This document shows, one piece after another, positions 18,368-26,483 of a stretch of 64,000 nucleotides of DNA. The notes under the pieces were generated by a model, which was given only the letters and a program-made list of their open reading frames with translations, was not told the DNA's origin and searched no databases. Location: the NCBI RefSeq assembly GCF_000226955.1, contig NZ_AGFU01000015.1:1-64000 (forward strand), read 5' to 3'. Numbering within the stretch: the stretch's first letter is position 1; every line of letters starts with the position of its first letter. The translations under genes were made by a program, and so were the position numbers. This DNA comes from Sphingomonas elodea ATCC 31461 (GTDB lineage Bacteria > Pseudomonadota > Alphaproteobacteria > Sphingomonadales > Sphingomonadaceae).

Positions 18368-18955
18368 ATGGATGCTGGAAGCGGAAAGGCCGTGCGCACC
18401 CTGGGTGCGCGGCGGCGCCTAGGGGCATGCGCCGCGTTGGTCCTTGCGGGCGCGGCGCTCTGGACCATGCACAGCCGTTTTTCGGATAGCCAGAGCCCCG
18501 GCGGCACGGTGCGGATCATGCCGCACGGCGGTGCTGCCACGGCCATGCCGCCCGCGCTTGCGCCCGTAGCCTCGCTGGCGATGTTCGAGCTGCACGGGAT
18601 CGGCAATCCTGGCGCCCTTATCGCCGCGCATGGCGAGCGCCCCCGCTGGTACCGGCGCGGCGAGGCGATCCGGGGCAGCATCGTCCTGGCGGGCATCGCG
18701 CGCGGCCATGTCGTCCTCGCCGACGGGACGGCGCGCCTGCGGATCGACCTTCCCCAGCGGCTCGGCGGCTCGGGCGAGCCCGTACCCGCCGGTCTGCGCG
18801 GCCTCCGCCCAGAACCACAACCACCCTCCGGCGAGCGCAGCGGCGCGGAACTGACCGCCGGCGCGAGTGCGGCACGCGCGGCCGTGCCCGAACCCGCAAC
18901 GCCGGAAGAGCAGGAAGCGGCACGGCTCGGCCAACTGCCGGGCGCTGCCTCGTGA
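18368..18955 (+). CDS. single-pass membrane protein with GspC-like periplasmic region
   Basis: A 195-residue protein with a short basic N-terminus, one membrane helix (LGACAALVLAGAALWTM), and a periplasmic domain containing FELHGIGNPGALIAAHGERPRWYRRGEAI...HVVLADG. That pattern (self-limiting short beta domain of type II secretion protein C) resembles the GspC homology region, but the match is by eye and partial. The C-terminal 60 residues are proline- and alanine-rich and probably disordered. The ATG at 18368 is preferred over an upstream TTG because a GAGG-type ribosome binding site precedes it. The next gene begins 37 bp downstream. Confidence 0.55.
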   Translation: MDAGSGKAVRTLGARRRLGACAALVLAGAALWTMHSRFSDSQSPGGTVRIMPHGGAATAMPPALAPVASLAMFELHGIGNPGALIAAHGERPRWYRRGEAIRGSIVLAGIARGHVVLADGTARLRIDLPQRLGGSGEPVPAGLRGLRPEPQPPSGERSGAELTAGASAARAAVPEPATPEEQEAARLGQLPGAAS

Positions 18956-18992
18956 ACCGGATCGTACGACGACTTCAACAGGGAGAGAATGG

Positions 18993-19613
18993 ATGACCAG
19001 AGCTTTGTCGATCCTCGCGGGCACGATGCTGCTGCTATCGGCGCCGGCCGCTGCGCAGACGCTGTCCGCTGGCTATGCCGGCGGTAACGGCAATGACGGG
19101 ATCCTGTTCGATCTCTCGAGCACCTCCAGCTTCAGGCTGCATGCGTTCGACATCAACGCGCAGTTCGGCACCTTCGACTACCGCATCTATTATCACGCCG
19201 GCGGCGTCGCTGGCGCGCTGGCGGATCCTGCCGCCTGGACCCTGATCGACAGTTTCAATGCGCTGACCACGGCAGGCGAAGGCGCCCCGACCCTGCTCGA
19301 CATTGCCGATCTCGCGCTATCGGGCGGCACCCACGGCTTCTACATCACCGACGGCGGCGCCTTCTCGATCCGCTACACGAACAGCCTGCTCCCCTCCGGC
19401 GCACCGCAACAGACGAGTGGCCCGCTGACGCTGCGGGTCGGCTACGGCGCCGACGCCTTTGGCGGCGTGACGCCCGACCGCGCCTTCAATGGCGCCATCA
19501 CCTTCACCGCCGTGCCGGAGCCCGCCGCCTGGGGGGTGCTGACCCTCGGCTTCGGTGCAGCCGGCGGCGCCCTGCGCCGGCGCCGGGCAACCGGTGCGCA
19601 CAGCATCGCCTGA
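18993..19613 (+). CDS. PEP-CTERM sorted secreted protein
   Basis: A 206-residue exported protein: signal peptide MTRALSILAGTMLLLSAPAAAQ, a beta-rich mature part, and a C-terminal sorting signal of the PEP-CTERM type, with VPEPAAWGVLTLGFGAAGGA followed by a basic tail RRRRA. PEP-CTERM proteins are processed by an exosortase and linked to surface polysaccharide in Gram-negative bacteria. No exosortase is in this window. It has a good ribosome binding site (GGGAGAG) and lies between the GspC-like gene and the lyase gene. Confidence 0.85.
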   Translation: MTRALSILAGTMLLLSAPAAAQTLSAGYAGGNGNDGILFDLSSTSSFRLHAFDINAQFGTFDYRIYYHAGGVAGALADPAAWTLIDSFNALTTAGEGAPTLLDIADLALSGGTHGFYITDGGAFSIRYTNSLLPSGAPQQTSGPLTLRVGYGADAFGGVTPDRAFNGAITFTAVPEPAAWGVLTLGFGAAGGALRRRRATGAHSIA

Positions 19614-19672
19614 GCCCCCCCCTTCAGACCAACGGCGGAGAACGGATCCGCCAAGCCTAGGAGAAGCGTGCC

Positions 19673-21550
19673 ATGAAGTGTTCGACGTGGAGCATCTGCG
19701 GCATCTCGGTGGCGGCGCTCGCCGCGATGCTGCCCGCACTACCCGCCGCCGCGCAGCAGATCGAGCGACTGGACCGCGGCGTCGTCGCCGTCCCGTCGAT
19801 CGACGGCGGCGTCCTGGTCAGCTGGCGGCTGCTGGCCAGCGACGGCGCATCGACCGCATTCAACCTCTATCGCAACGGGCAGAAGATCAACGCCCAGCCG
19901 CTCACCGGGCCGACCAACTTCGTCGACACCGGCGGCGGGGCGAGCGATGTCTATGCGATCAAGGTCATCACCAACGGCATCGAACAGGATCGCGCCTTTT
20001 CCGCCTCGGTATGGGCGAACGGTGCCGGGGTCATCCCGCTCGACAAGCCTGCCGACGGCGTGGTGACCGGTCCCAATGGCACCTCGAGCAGCTACAGCTA
20101 CGAGGCGAACGATGCGAGCGTCGGCGACCTCGACGGCGACGGGAAGTACGAGATCGTGCTCAAATGGGAGCCGACCAACGCCAAGGACAACAGCCAGAGC
20201 GGACTGACGGGGCCGGTGTTCCTCGACGCCTATACGCTGACCGGGCAACGGCTCTGGCGGATCAATCTGGGGCGCAACATCCGCGCCGGCGCGCACTACA
20301 CACAGTTCCAGGTGTTCGATTATGACGGGGACGGCCGCGCCGAGGTGGTGGCGAAGACCGCCGACGGCACGGTCGACGGCCAGGGTCGCGTGATCGGCAA
20401 CGCCAGCGCCGATTGGCGCAACGCCGCCGGCTATGTGCTGGCCGGCCCGGAGTTCCTGACCGTCTTCCAGGGGACGACCGGCCGGGCTTTGTCCACCGTG
20501 AACTATGTGGTCGGGCGGCATCCGGACACGCAGAACCCCACCCCTGCCCAGCTCAATGCCATCTGGGGCGACAATTACGGCAACCGCGTCGATCGCTTCC
20601 TCGCTGCCACCGCCTATCTCGACGGGCAGCGCCCCAGCATCATCATGGCGCGCGGCTATTACACCCGCACCGCGATTGCAGCCTGGGACTTCCGCAACGG
20701 CCAGCTGACCCAGCGCTGGCTGTTCGACAGCGGCGTCACCAGCTCGACCAACCCCACTACCGGCCAAGGCAACCATAATCTGAGCATCGCCGATGTGGAC
20801 GGCGACGGGCGGGACGAAATCATCTACGGCTCGCTCGCCCTGGACGACAACGGCACCACGCTCTGGTCGGCGCGCTCGTCTACCGGGCAAAAGCTGGGGC
20901 ATGGCGACGCCATGCATGTCGGCGACCTCGATCCCGACCGGCCGGGGCTGGAGAAGTTCGGCGTCCATGAATCGCCCGGCTCGAACGGCGGGATCGGCAC
21001 GGCGATGCTCGACGCGCGGACCGGCGCGGTCCTGTGGTCGGCGACCGCAAGCTCGGACAATGGTCGTGGCCTCGCCGCCGACATCGACCCGCGCTACCGC
21101 GGCAGCGAGAACTGGTCGTCGCGCAGCCAGCTCCGCACCGCCACCGGGCAGATCATCTCGGCCACGGTGAAGCCGGGCCCGACCAACTTCGCGATCTACT
21201 GGGACGGCGACACGCTGCGCGAGCTGCTCGACAACGTCACGATCACCAAATGGGACTGGAACAGCCAGACGCTCCGGGTGCTGATGACCGCGGCCGATTC
21301 CAAGTCGAACAACTCGACCAAGGCCACGCCCAGCCTGCAGGCCGACATCCTCGGCGACTGGCGCGAGGAGGTGATCCTGCCCAGCGCCGACAGCACCAAG
21401 CTGCGAATCTTCGCCACGCCCTATCCCACGACGCACAAGCTGACGACGCTGATGCACGATCGCACCTATCGCGAGGGCGTGGCCTGGCAGAACACGTCGT
21501 ACAACCAGCCGCCGCACACCAGCTACTATCTGCCCGACGCGGTGCGCTGA
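19673..21550 (+). CDS. secreted rhamnogalacturonan lyase, polysaccharide lyase family 11
   Basis: A 625-residue exported enzyme with signal peptide ending in LPALPAAAQ. The mature protein has the family 11 beta-propeller pattern, with a beta-sandwich N-terminal part (GVLVSWRLLASDGASTAFNLYR) and repeated calcium-binding DxDGDGK/R loops (VGDLDGDGKYEIV, FDYDGDGRAEVV, IADVDGDGRDEII). It is expected to cleave the rhamnogalacturonan I backbone of pectin by beta-elimination in the periplasm or outside the cell. No other pectin gene is adjacent. A strong hairpin follows the gene at 21571-21623. Confidence 0.9.
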   Translation: MKCSTWSICGISVAALAAMLPALPAAAQQIERLDRGVVAVPSIDGGVLVSWRLLASDGASTAFNLYRNGQKINAQPLTGPTNFVDTGGGASDVYAIKVITNGIEQDRAFSASVWANGAGVIPLDKPADGVVTGPNGTSSSYSYEANDASVGDLDGDGKYEIVLKWEPTNAKDNSQSGLTGPVFLDAYTLTGQRLWRINLGRNIRAGAHYTQFQVFDYDGDGRAEVVAKTADGTVDGQGRVIGNASADWRNAAGYVLAGPEFLTVFQGTTGRALSTVNYVVGRHPDTQNPTPAQLNAIWGDNYGNRVDRFLAATAYLDGQRPSIIMARGYYTRTAIAAWDFRNGQLTQRWLFDSGVTSSTNPTTGQGNHNLSIADVDGDGRDEIIYGSLALDDNGTTLWSARSSTGQKLGHGDAMHVGDLDPDRPGLEKFGVHESPGSNGGIGTAMLDARTGAVLWSATASSDNGRGLAADIDPRYRGSENWSSRSQLRTATGQIISATVKPGPTNFAIYWDGDTLRELLDNVTITKWDWNSQTLRVLMTAADSKSNNSTKATPSLQADILGDWREEVILPSADSTKLRIFATPYPTTHKLTTLMHDRTYREGVAWQNTSYNQPPHTSYYLPDAVR

Positions 21551-21570
21551 CCGCCCGCACCCGCGAGCGG

Positions 21571-21623
21571 CCGGCACGGCGTCAGAGTCCCCGCCCCGGC
21601 GGGCGACCCTGACGCCGTGCCGG
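21571..21623 (+). terminator. hairpin after the lyase gene
   Basis: Perfect 15-bp inverted repeat, CCGGCACGGCGTCAG at 21571-21585 and its complement at 21609-21623, with a 23-nt loop. It begins 20 bp after the lyase stop. There is no T-run, so it may end transcription weakly or protect the mRNA 3' end. Confidence 0.6.
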
Positions 21624-22006
21624 GCCCCCTCCGCAATATGCCAAGCGCGAACGATCTCCCCTGCTACATCCCGTCGCGCCTGGGCGGCTTCGGCCCCCTT
21701 TGCGCGGGCCGCCAAATGGTCGAGCGCGCAATGGACGAAGCGCAACCTCTCGCGTTCGTTCAGAACGTCGGTCTTGGCAAAAGAGGGACAGCTTGTCCCT
21801 GAATGCCGCATATAGACTTGGCTTTGTGATGCTCGTCGCTTCGGTGCGTGTCGCACCTGAACATATGCGCCGACAAAAGACGTGCAGCGCCGATATCAGC
21901 GCCTCGTCGCAATCGAAAAGATGCGACCGCCCCCCGGGGATACAGGACAGGCTATCCCGTATGTGATCGAATCGACGTCCGGCAGGAATGCGATTAAGCC
22001 GGCACC
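21624..22006. other. intergenic region without a supportable gene
   Basis: About 380 bp between the lyase hairpin and the LysR gene. Short open frames exist but lack ribosome binding sites and recognisable products. A small palindrome (AGGGACA-GCT-TGTCCCT, near 21784) is the only structure noticed; the promoter of the LysR gene presumably lies in the right half. Confidence 0.5.
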
Positions 22007-22921
22007 ATGAGACGCGAAGAACTAGTCGATCTGAGCGCGTTCATGGCGGTCGCCGAGGAACAGAATTTCACCAGGGCAGCCGCGAAGCTGGGCACCTCCC
22101 AGTCCGCGCTCAGCCACACGGTCCGACGGCTGGAAACGCGCCTCGGCGTGAGGCTGCTGACCCGAACGACGCGCAGCGTGGCCCCCACGGAAGCGGGCGA
22201 GCGGCTGCTGGCAACCTTGCGGCCGGCACTGGGCGCGATCGGCGACCAGCTGGCGGCCATCAGCGAACTTCGCGATCGGCCCTCCGGCACCATTCGCATC
22301 ACCGCAGGCGATCATGCCGCGCGGACCGTGCTCTGGCCGGTGATTGCCCGGCTGCTGCCCGACTATCCGGAGGTCCATGTCGAGATCAGCGTCGACGGCG
22401 CCTTTGCCGACATCGTCGCCGAGCGATTCGATGCGGGTGTCCGTCTGGGCGAGGCGCTGGCCAAGGACATGATCGCGGTCCGGATCAGTCCGGAGCTTCG
22501 CATGGTGGTGGTCGCGTCGCCCGCCTATCTCGCGCGGGCCGGCACGCCGCAGACCCCGCAGGATCTCGCCCAGCATCGCTGCATCAACCGCCGCATGCTG
22601 GGGTCGGGCGGCCTCTATGCCTGGGAACTGGAGAAGGACGGACACGAACTCCGGGTGCGGGTCGAGGGGCAGCTCACGCTCAACACGAGCGATCTCATCC
22701 GCCGCGCGGCGCTCGCGGGCCTTGGCCTCGCCTTCGTGATGGAGGACGAGGTCGCCGGGGATCTCGCGGCCGGCACGTTGCAATGCGTGCTGGAGGACTG
22801 GTGTCCGCCCTTCCCGGGATATCATCTCTATTACACCAGCAAGCGCCAGCCTTCTGCCGCGTTTTCGGTATTCGTCAACGCGCTGCGTGCGCAGCTTCGA
22901 ACGCTGGAAAACAGCGCCTAG
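22007..22921 (+). CDS. LysR-family transcriptional regulator
   Basis: A 304-residue regulator. The winged helix-turn-helix is at about residues 8-65 (FMAVAEEQNFTRAAAKLGTSQSALSHTVRRLE), followed by the effector-binding domain (about 92-295). The effector is unknown. It is monocistronic; its 3' end overlaps the convergent histidine kinase gene by 4 bp. It could control the adjacent outer-membrane or lyase genes, but no divergent target is next to it, so the regulon is open. Confidence 0.9.
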   Translation: MRREELVDLSAFMAVAEEQNFTRAAAKLGTSQSALSHTVRRLETRLGVRLLTRTTRSVAPTEAGERLLATLRPALGAIGDQLAAISELRDRPSGTIRITAGDHAARTVLWPVIARLLPDYPEVHVEISVDGAFADIVAERFDAGVRLGEALAKDMIAVRISPELRMVVVASPAYLARAGTPQTPQDLAQHRCINRRMLGSGGLYAWELEKDGHELRVRVEGQLTLNTSDLIRRAALAGLGLAFVMEDEVAGDLAAGTLQCVLEDWCPPFPGYHLYYTSKRQPSAAFSVFVNALRAQLRTLENSA

Positions 22922-24102
22922 GCCGCGCGCGACGGCGTGGCTTCGCGCGACGCACCCCCTTGCGGGAGGACGATCCTGAACACCGCGCCACTGCGGTCGG
23001 TCCGGTTCTGGGCGAAGATGCTGCCCCGGTGCGCTTCGACCAGCTTGGCGGTCAGCGTCAGCCCCAGCCCGCTGCCCGGCTTGCCTTCCAGGCGGTCGGC
23101 CCGCGAGCGCCAGAAGGGGATGAACATCTGGCGGACGTCCTGCTCGGCAAAGCCGGGGCCCTCGTCCGCAACCTCGATCGTCACGTTGGTGCCGGTCACC
23201 GCGCTGATGACGCGGATCGTGCCGCCGGGCGGGCTGTGCTTCACGGCGTTGGTAAGCAGGTTGAGGACGATCTGGCTGAGCCGAACGGGGTCGCCGGAGA
23301 CCCGCCCCCCGGCATAATGTTCGTCGAACCGGATGCCCGCCGCCTCCTCGCCGCCGCGCAGGTCGGCGACGCAGGCACGCAGCACATCGTCCACCGCGAG
23401 CACGCGCCGGTCCAGCGCCAGCTCGCCGGCATCGGCATGGGCGAGCGTCTTGAGGTCCTCGACGATGCGGCCGAGATGCTCGACCTGCCGCAGCAGCCGC
23501 TGCGCCTCGGACGGGGTGGCGGGAATCATCTGGTCGGCGATGCCGTGCAGCCGGGCCTTCAGGATGGTGAGCGGGGTCCGCAACTCATGGGTGACCCCGG
23601 CGGTGAAGATCGTTCGCTCGCGTTCATAGGCGTCGATATCGGAGGCCATGCGGTTGAAGCTCTCGATCAGCTGACCGACTTCGCCCGAAACGCCGCCCTG
23701 CTCGACCCGGATCGCGCGATCGCCCGCCGCCACGCCCGCGGCAGCCTCGGCAACGGCGATGATCGGCCGGCTGATGCGGCGGGCGAGCAGCACCGCCACC
23801 GCACCGCCGCTGACGATCGAGATTACCCCGATGCTGAGCACGAAGCCGAAATCGCCGAGGTCCAGCGGTTCCCCGCCATAGCGTTCGAACAGCGCGAAAT
23901 AGCGCGAACTGCCCTTGAGCCCATGGGCGACGAGATCGAGCAGTTCCGCCCGCGCTTCGGGCGGCATGTGCTTCATCATCACGTGCAGCTGGAAATAGGC
24001 CGCGCCGAAATAGCCGATCAGCCCCACCGCCATGGTGATCGTGGTCATGATGCCCGCGAGCATCAGCATCCGCGCGACGATGCTGTTCAGCAGTCGAGCC
24101 AC
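22918..24102 (-). CDS. sensor histidine kinase with HAMP domain
   Basis: A 394-residue kinase. Two membrane helices (about 12-38 and 86-107) enclose a periplasmic loop of roughly 50 residues, then come a HAMP linker (RRISRPIIAVAEAAAGVAAGD), a HisKA domain with His172 (VTHELRTPLT), and an HATPase domain (NLLTNAVKHS, DEGPGF, GSGLGLTL). The gene overlaps its response regulator by 16 bp, so they form a pair. It resembles the BaeS/EnvZ class, whose members respond to envelope conditions; the signal here is not known. Confidence 0.92.
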   Translation of the reverse strand: MARLLNSIVARMLMLAGIMTTITMAVGLIGYFGAAYFQLHVMMKHMPPEARAELLDLVAHGLKGSSRYFALFERYGGEPLDLGDFGFVLSIGVISIVSGGAVAVLLARRISRPIIAVAEAAAGVAAGDRAIRVEQGGVSGEVGQLIESFNRMASDIDAYERERTIFTAGVTHELRTPLTILKARLHGIADQMIPATPSEAQRLLRQVEHLGRIVEDLKTLAHADAGELALDRRVLAVDDVLRACVADLRGGEEAAGIRFDEHYAGGRVSGDPVRLSQIVLNLLTNAVKHSPPGGTIRVISAVTGTNVTIEVADEGPGFAEQDVRQMFIPFWRSRADRLEGKPGSGLGLTLTAKLVEAHRGSIFAQNRTDRSGAVFRIVLPQGGASREATPSRAA

Positions 24103-24776
24103 AGCCGGTATCCCACGCCGCGAACCGGCTCGATCATGTCGGCACAGCCCGAGGCGGCGAGCTTCTGGCGCAGGTTGGAGACATGGCTGTCGACCACCCG
24201 GTCATAGGCGTCGCTGTCGGGCGAGACGGCGTCGAGCAGCTCCGCGCGCGAAAAGGCGCGGCGCGGATGCCGGGCCATGTGCGCGAGGATGCCGAATTCG
24301 CTGGGGGTCAACTGCAGACGGTTTCGGACGTCGCCGTCAACGACCGTCCCGCTGCGGGCATCGAGATCGATCTCGAGCGCGCCCAGCGTCAGCACCCGCC
24401 GCGCCGAGGCCCCACGCGCGCGCCGCAGCACCGCGCGGATCCGCTCGACGACTTCGGAAGGGTTGAACGGCTTCACCACATAATCGTCGGCACCGATCCG
24501 CAACGAGGACAATTTGGTCACCTCGTCGTCCACCGCGGTCACCATGATCACCGGCGTGTCGACCTTGCGGCGCATCGCGGTGAGCACGTCGAGCCCATCG
24601 CCGCCGGGCAGGCCGATGTCGAGCAGCACCAGATCGGGCTGGAACTGGCCGTGCTGGCGCAGCGCCTCCTGGAAGGTGGTCGCGCGGGCGACGGTGAAGC
24701 CGCCGTTTTCAACATAGAGTGCGAGTATCTCGGCAATCTCGCGTTCGTCTTCGACAATCAGAATTCGGTCGCTCAT
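24087..24776 (-). CDS. OmpR-family response regulator
   Basis: A 229-residue regulator. The receiver domain has Asp53 (LVLLDIGLPGGDGL) and the conserved Lys in VVKPF; the C-terminal OmpR-type winged helix contains LQLTPSEFGILAHMARHPRRAF and VDSHVSNLRQKL. The start at ATG 24776 (MSDRILIVEDE) is chosen because the receiver fold begins there; longer readings add a poorly structured leader. It is the first gene of a leftward pair with the kinase. The outer-membrane protein gene lies divergently 158 bp away and may be a target. Confidence 0.92.
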   Translation of the reverse strand: MSDRILIVEDEREIAEILALYVENGGFTVARATTFQEALRQHGQFQPDLVLLDIGLPGGDGLDVLTAMRRKVDTPVIMVTAVDDEVTKLSSLRIGADDYVVKPFNPSEVVERIRAVLRRARGASARRVLTLGALEIDLDARSGTVVDGDVRNRLQLTPSEFGILAHMARHPRRAFSRAELLDAVSPDSDAYDRVVDSHVSNLRQKLAASGCADMIEPVRGVGYRLWLDC

Positions 24777-24934
24777 TTCCAGCCTCTCGGCGCTCTTATG
24801 GCACGGCCGTGTCGAGAAACGGTGAAGCCCGTCTCGATCGTTTCTCGATCGCTCGCGCAATTTCCCTTGATGCCCCGCGGCTAGAGCCAGGGCCGCAGCC
24901 GGCGCGCTTCCGCCGGCCCAACAAGGAAAACAGC

Positions 24935-25612
24935 ATGTCGCGTACCCTCCCCGCCATCCTGCTCGCCGGCTTCGGCCTGCTGGCCATCCACCCGGCAGAG
25001 GCGCAGGACGCCAAGGACAAGGGCATCTATGCCGTAGCCCGCGTCGGCGGTGTCATCCAGCCCGATCAGAAGCTGGATCGCAACGGCCTGCCCACCGTGA
25101 CGATCGACGAGACGACCAAGTACAAGACCGGCATCACCGGCGAGATCGGCGCCGGCTACGACTTCGGCATGGTCCGCGTCGAGCAGACGATCGGCTATAC
25201 CAACCTCAAGCTCGACCGGGACAAGGCGCAGGACGGCGGCTTCAGCGCCAACGGCCGCGCCAAGATGTTCACCGCGACGGTGAACGCCTATGTCGACATC
25301 CCGCTCAGCCGCACCTTCCAGCCCTATGTCGGCGGCGGCATCGGCGTGTCCCGCGTCGACGCCAACCTGTCCCGCGTCAACACCGCGACCCGCATCGGCA
25401 GCGGCTATTCGGGCAAGGACTGGGGCATGACCTGGCACGCCGATGCCGGGCTCGGCATCCGGATGAACGACAAGATGACGGTCGAGGTCGGCGGGCGCTA
25501 TTCGCGTACCGGCAAGCTGGCGTTCGACGGCCAGGCCGCCGGTGTCGGCACCACCTACGAACCGCAGCTCAACGCCGTCTCCGGCACGGTCGGCCTGCGC
25601 TACAAGTTCTGA
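24935..25612 (+). CDS. outer-membrane beta-barrel protein
   Basis: A 225-residue exported protein with signal peptide MSRTLPAILLAGFGLLAIHPAEAQ. The mature part alternates polar and hydrophobic residues, has strands such as GITGEIGAGYDFGMVRVEQTI and FQPYVGGGIGVSRVD, and ends in a C-terminal phenylalanine (GTVGLRYKF), the signature of an eight-stranded OmpA/OmpW-like barrel. It lies divergent to the OmpR-type two-component genes. The DUF2141 gene follows after 63 bp in the same direction. Confidence 0.85.
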   Translation: MSRTLPAILLAGFGLLAIHPAEAQDAKDKGIYAVARVGGVIQPDQKLDRNGLPTVTIDETTKYKTGITGEIGAGYDFGMVRVEQTIGYTNLKLDRDKAQDGGFSANGRAKMFTATVNAYVDIPLSRTFQPYVGGGIGVSRVDANLSRVNTATRIGSGYSGKDWGMTWHADAGLGIRMNDKMTVEVGGRYSRTGKLAFDGQAAGVGTTYEPQLNAVSGTVGLRYKF

Positions 25613-25675
25613 ACCCCGTTCCCGGCACGGGGCCTTACGCCCTTGCGCCTTCTCCCTCGATATAAGGATTTTCGC

Positions 25676-26185
25676 ATGCATCGCACCCTCCTTGGGCTTA
25701 CCGCCCTTGCCGGCCTGCTCGTTTCGCCCGCCGCCCTCGCCCAGGCCGATGGCTGCGGGCCGAGCAACCCCAATGCCGTCCGCGGCGAGATCGTCGGTCT
25801 GAAGGACCGCACCGGCCGGCTGCTGGTCGAGCTGTTCGCCCCCACCGACGACGGCTTCCTGAAGGGCGACACCCGCTCGCAGGAGCATCCCAGCGCGCTG
25901 CGCCGGCTGTGGATCACGCCGCCCGCCACCGGCCCGGTGACGGTCTGCCTCGCAGCCCCCTCGGCCGGCCGCTATGCGCTGCTCGTCACCCATGACCGCG
26001 ACGGCACCCCGAAGTTCAGCGTCGGCAAGGACGGCCTCGCCCTGCCCGGCACCACCCGTCTCGGCCGCCACCGGCCGCAGCTGGTCGAGACGCTGATCAA
26101 CGTGGACGCGGCCGGCCGCCCGCTGACGCTGCGCATGCAGTATCTGAAGGGGCTGGCAGGCTTCGCGCCGGCATCCGACCAGTGA
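25676..26185 (+). CDS. DUF2141 secreted protein
   Basis: A 169-residue exported protein: signal peptide MHRTLLGLTALAGLLVSPAALAQ, then a beta-rich domain with the DUF2141 pattern (GRLLVELFAPTDDGFL, AGRYALLVTHDRDGTPKFS). The family is common in Alphaproteobacteria and has no known function. A small membrane-protein frame overlaps its stop codon (GTGA). The start at 25676 is set by the signal peptide. Confidence 0.8.
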   Translation: MHRTLLGLTALAGLLVSPAALAQADGCGPSNPNAVRGEIVGLKDRTGRLLVELFAPTDDGFLKGDTRSQEHPSALRRLWITPPATGPVTVCLAAPSAGRYALLVTHDRDGTPKFSVGKDGLALPGTTRLGRHRPQLVETLINVDAAGRPLTLRMQYLKGLAGFAPASDQ

Positions 26186-26358
26186 CCCAGACCGGCGCCC
26201 GCCGCGTGCTTCTGGCACTCGTCGCGGTCGCCTTCTTCCTCGCACTCGACAGCACCGTGCGCGCCGTGCTGCACGACGAGATGGTCAGTGCCATTGCGGC
26301 GCTCACCGCATGCCTGTTGCTGATCTCGTTCCTGCGCCTGGGCAGATCCTCTGGCTAG
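26182..26358 (+). CDS. 58-residue membrane protein candidate
   Basis: A short frame starting GTG at 26182, overlapping the stop of the DUF2141 gene, and ending TAG at 26358. It encodes two hydrophobic stretches (VLLALVAVAFFLALDSTV and AIAALTACLLLISFLRL), as expected for a two-helix inner-membrane protein. The support is translational coupling plus hydrophobicity; there is no homology that I recognise, so it could be spurious. Confidence 0.45.
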   Translation: MTQTGARRVLLALVAVAFFLALDSTVRAVLHDEMVSAIAALTACLLLISFLRLGRSSG

Positions 26359-26483
26359 CGCGTGCGGCCATGCGGCGGGCCTTGGTCACAACGCGCACCG
26401 ACCGGCCTGCCGCAATGCTGTCGAACCGAGCCATTACGCTTTCGCATCATTTTCCGCCGCAGCTTCTTCGGGAACCCTCCTTC

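Noticed and set aside
21617-21802. 61-residue frame after the lyase gene
   Set aside because: It begins inside the terminator hairpin, lacks a ribosome binding site and has no recognisable product.
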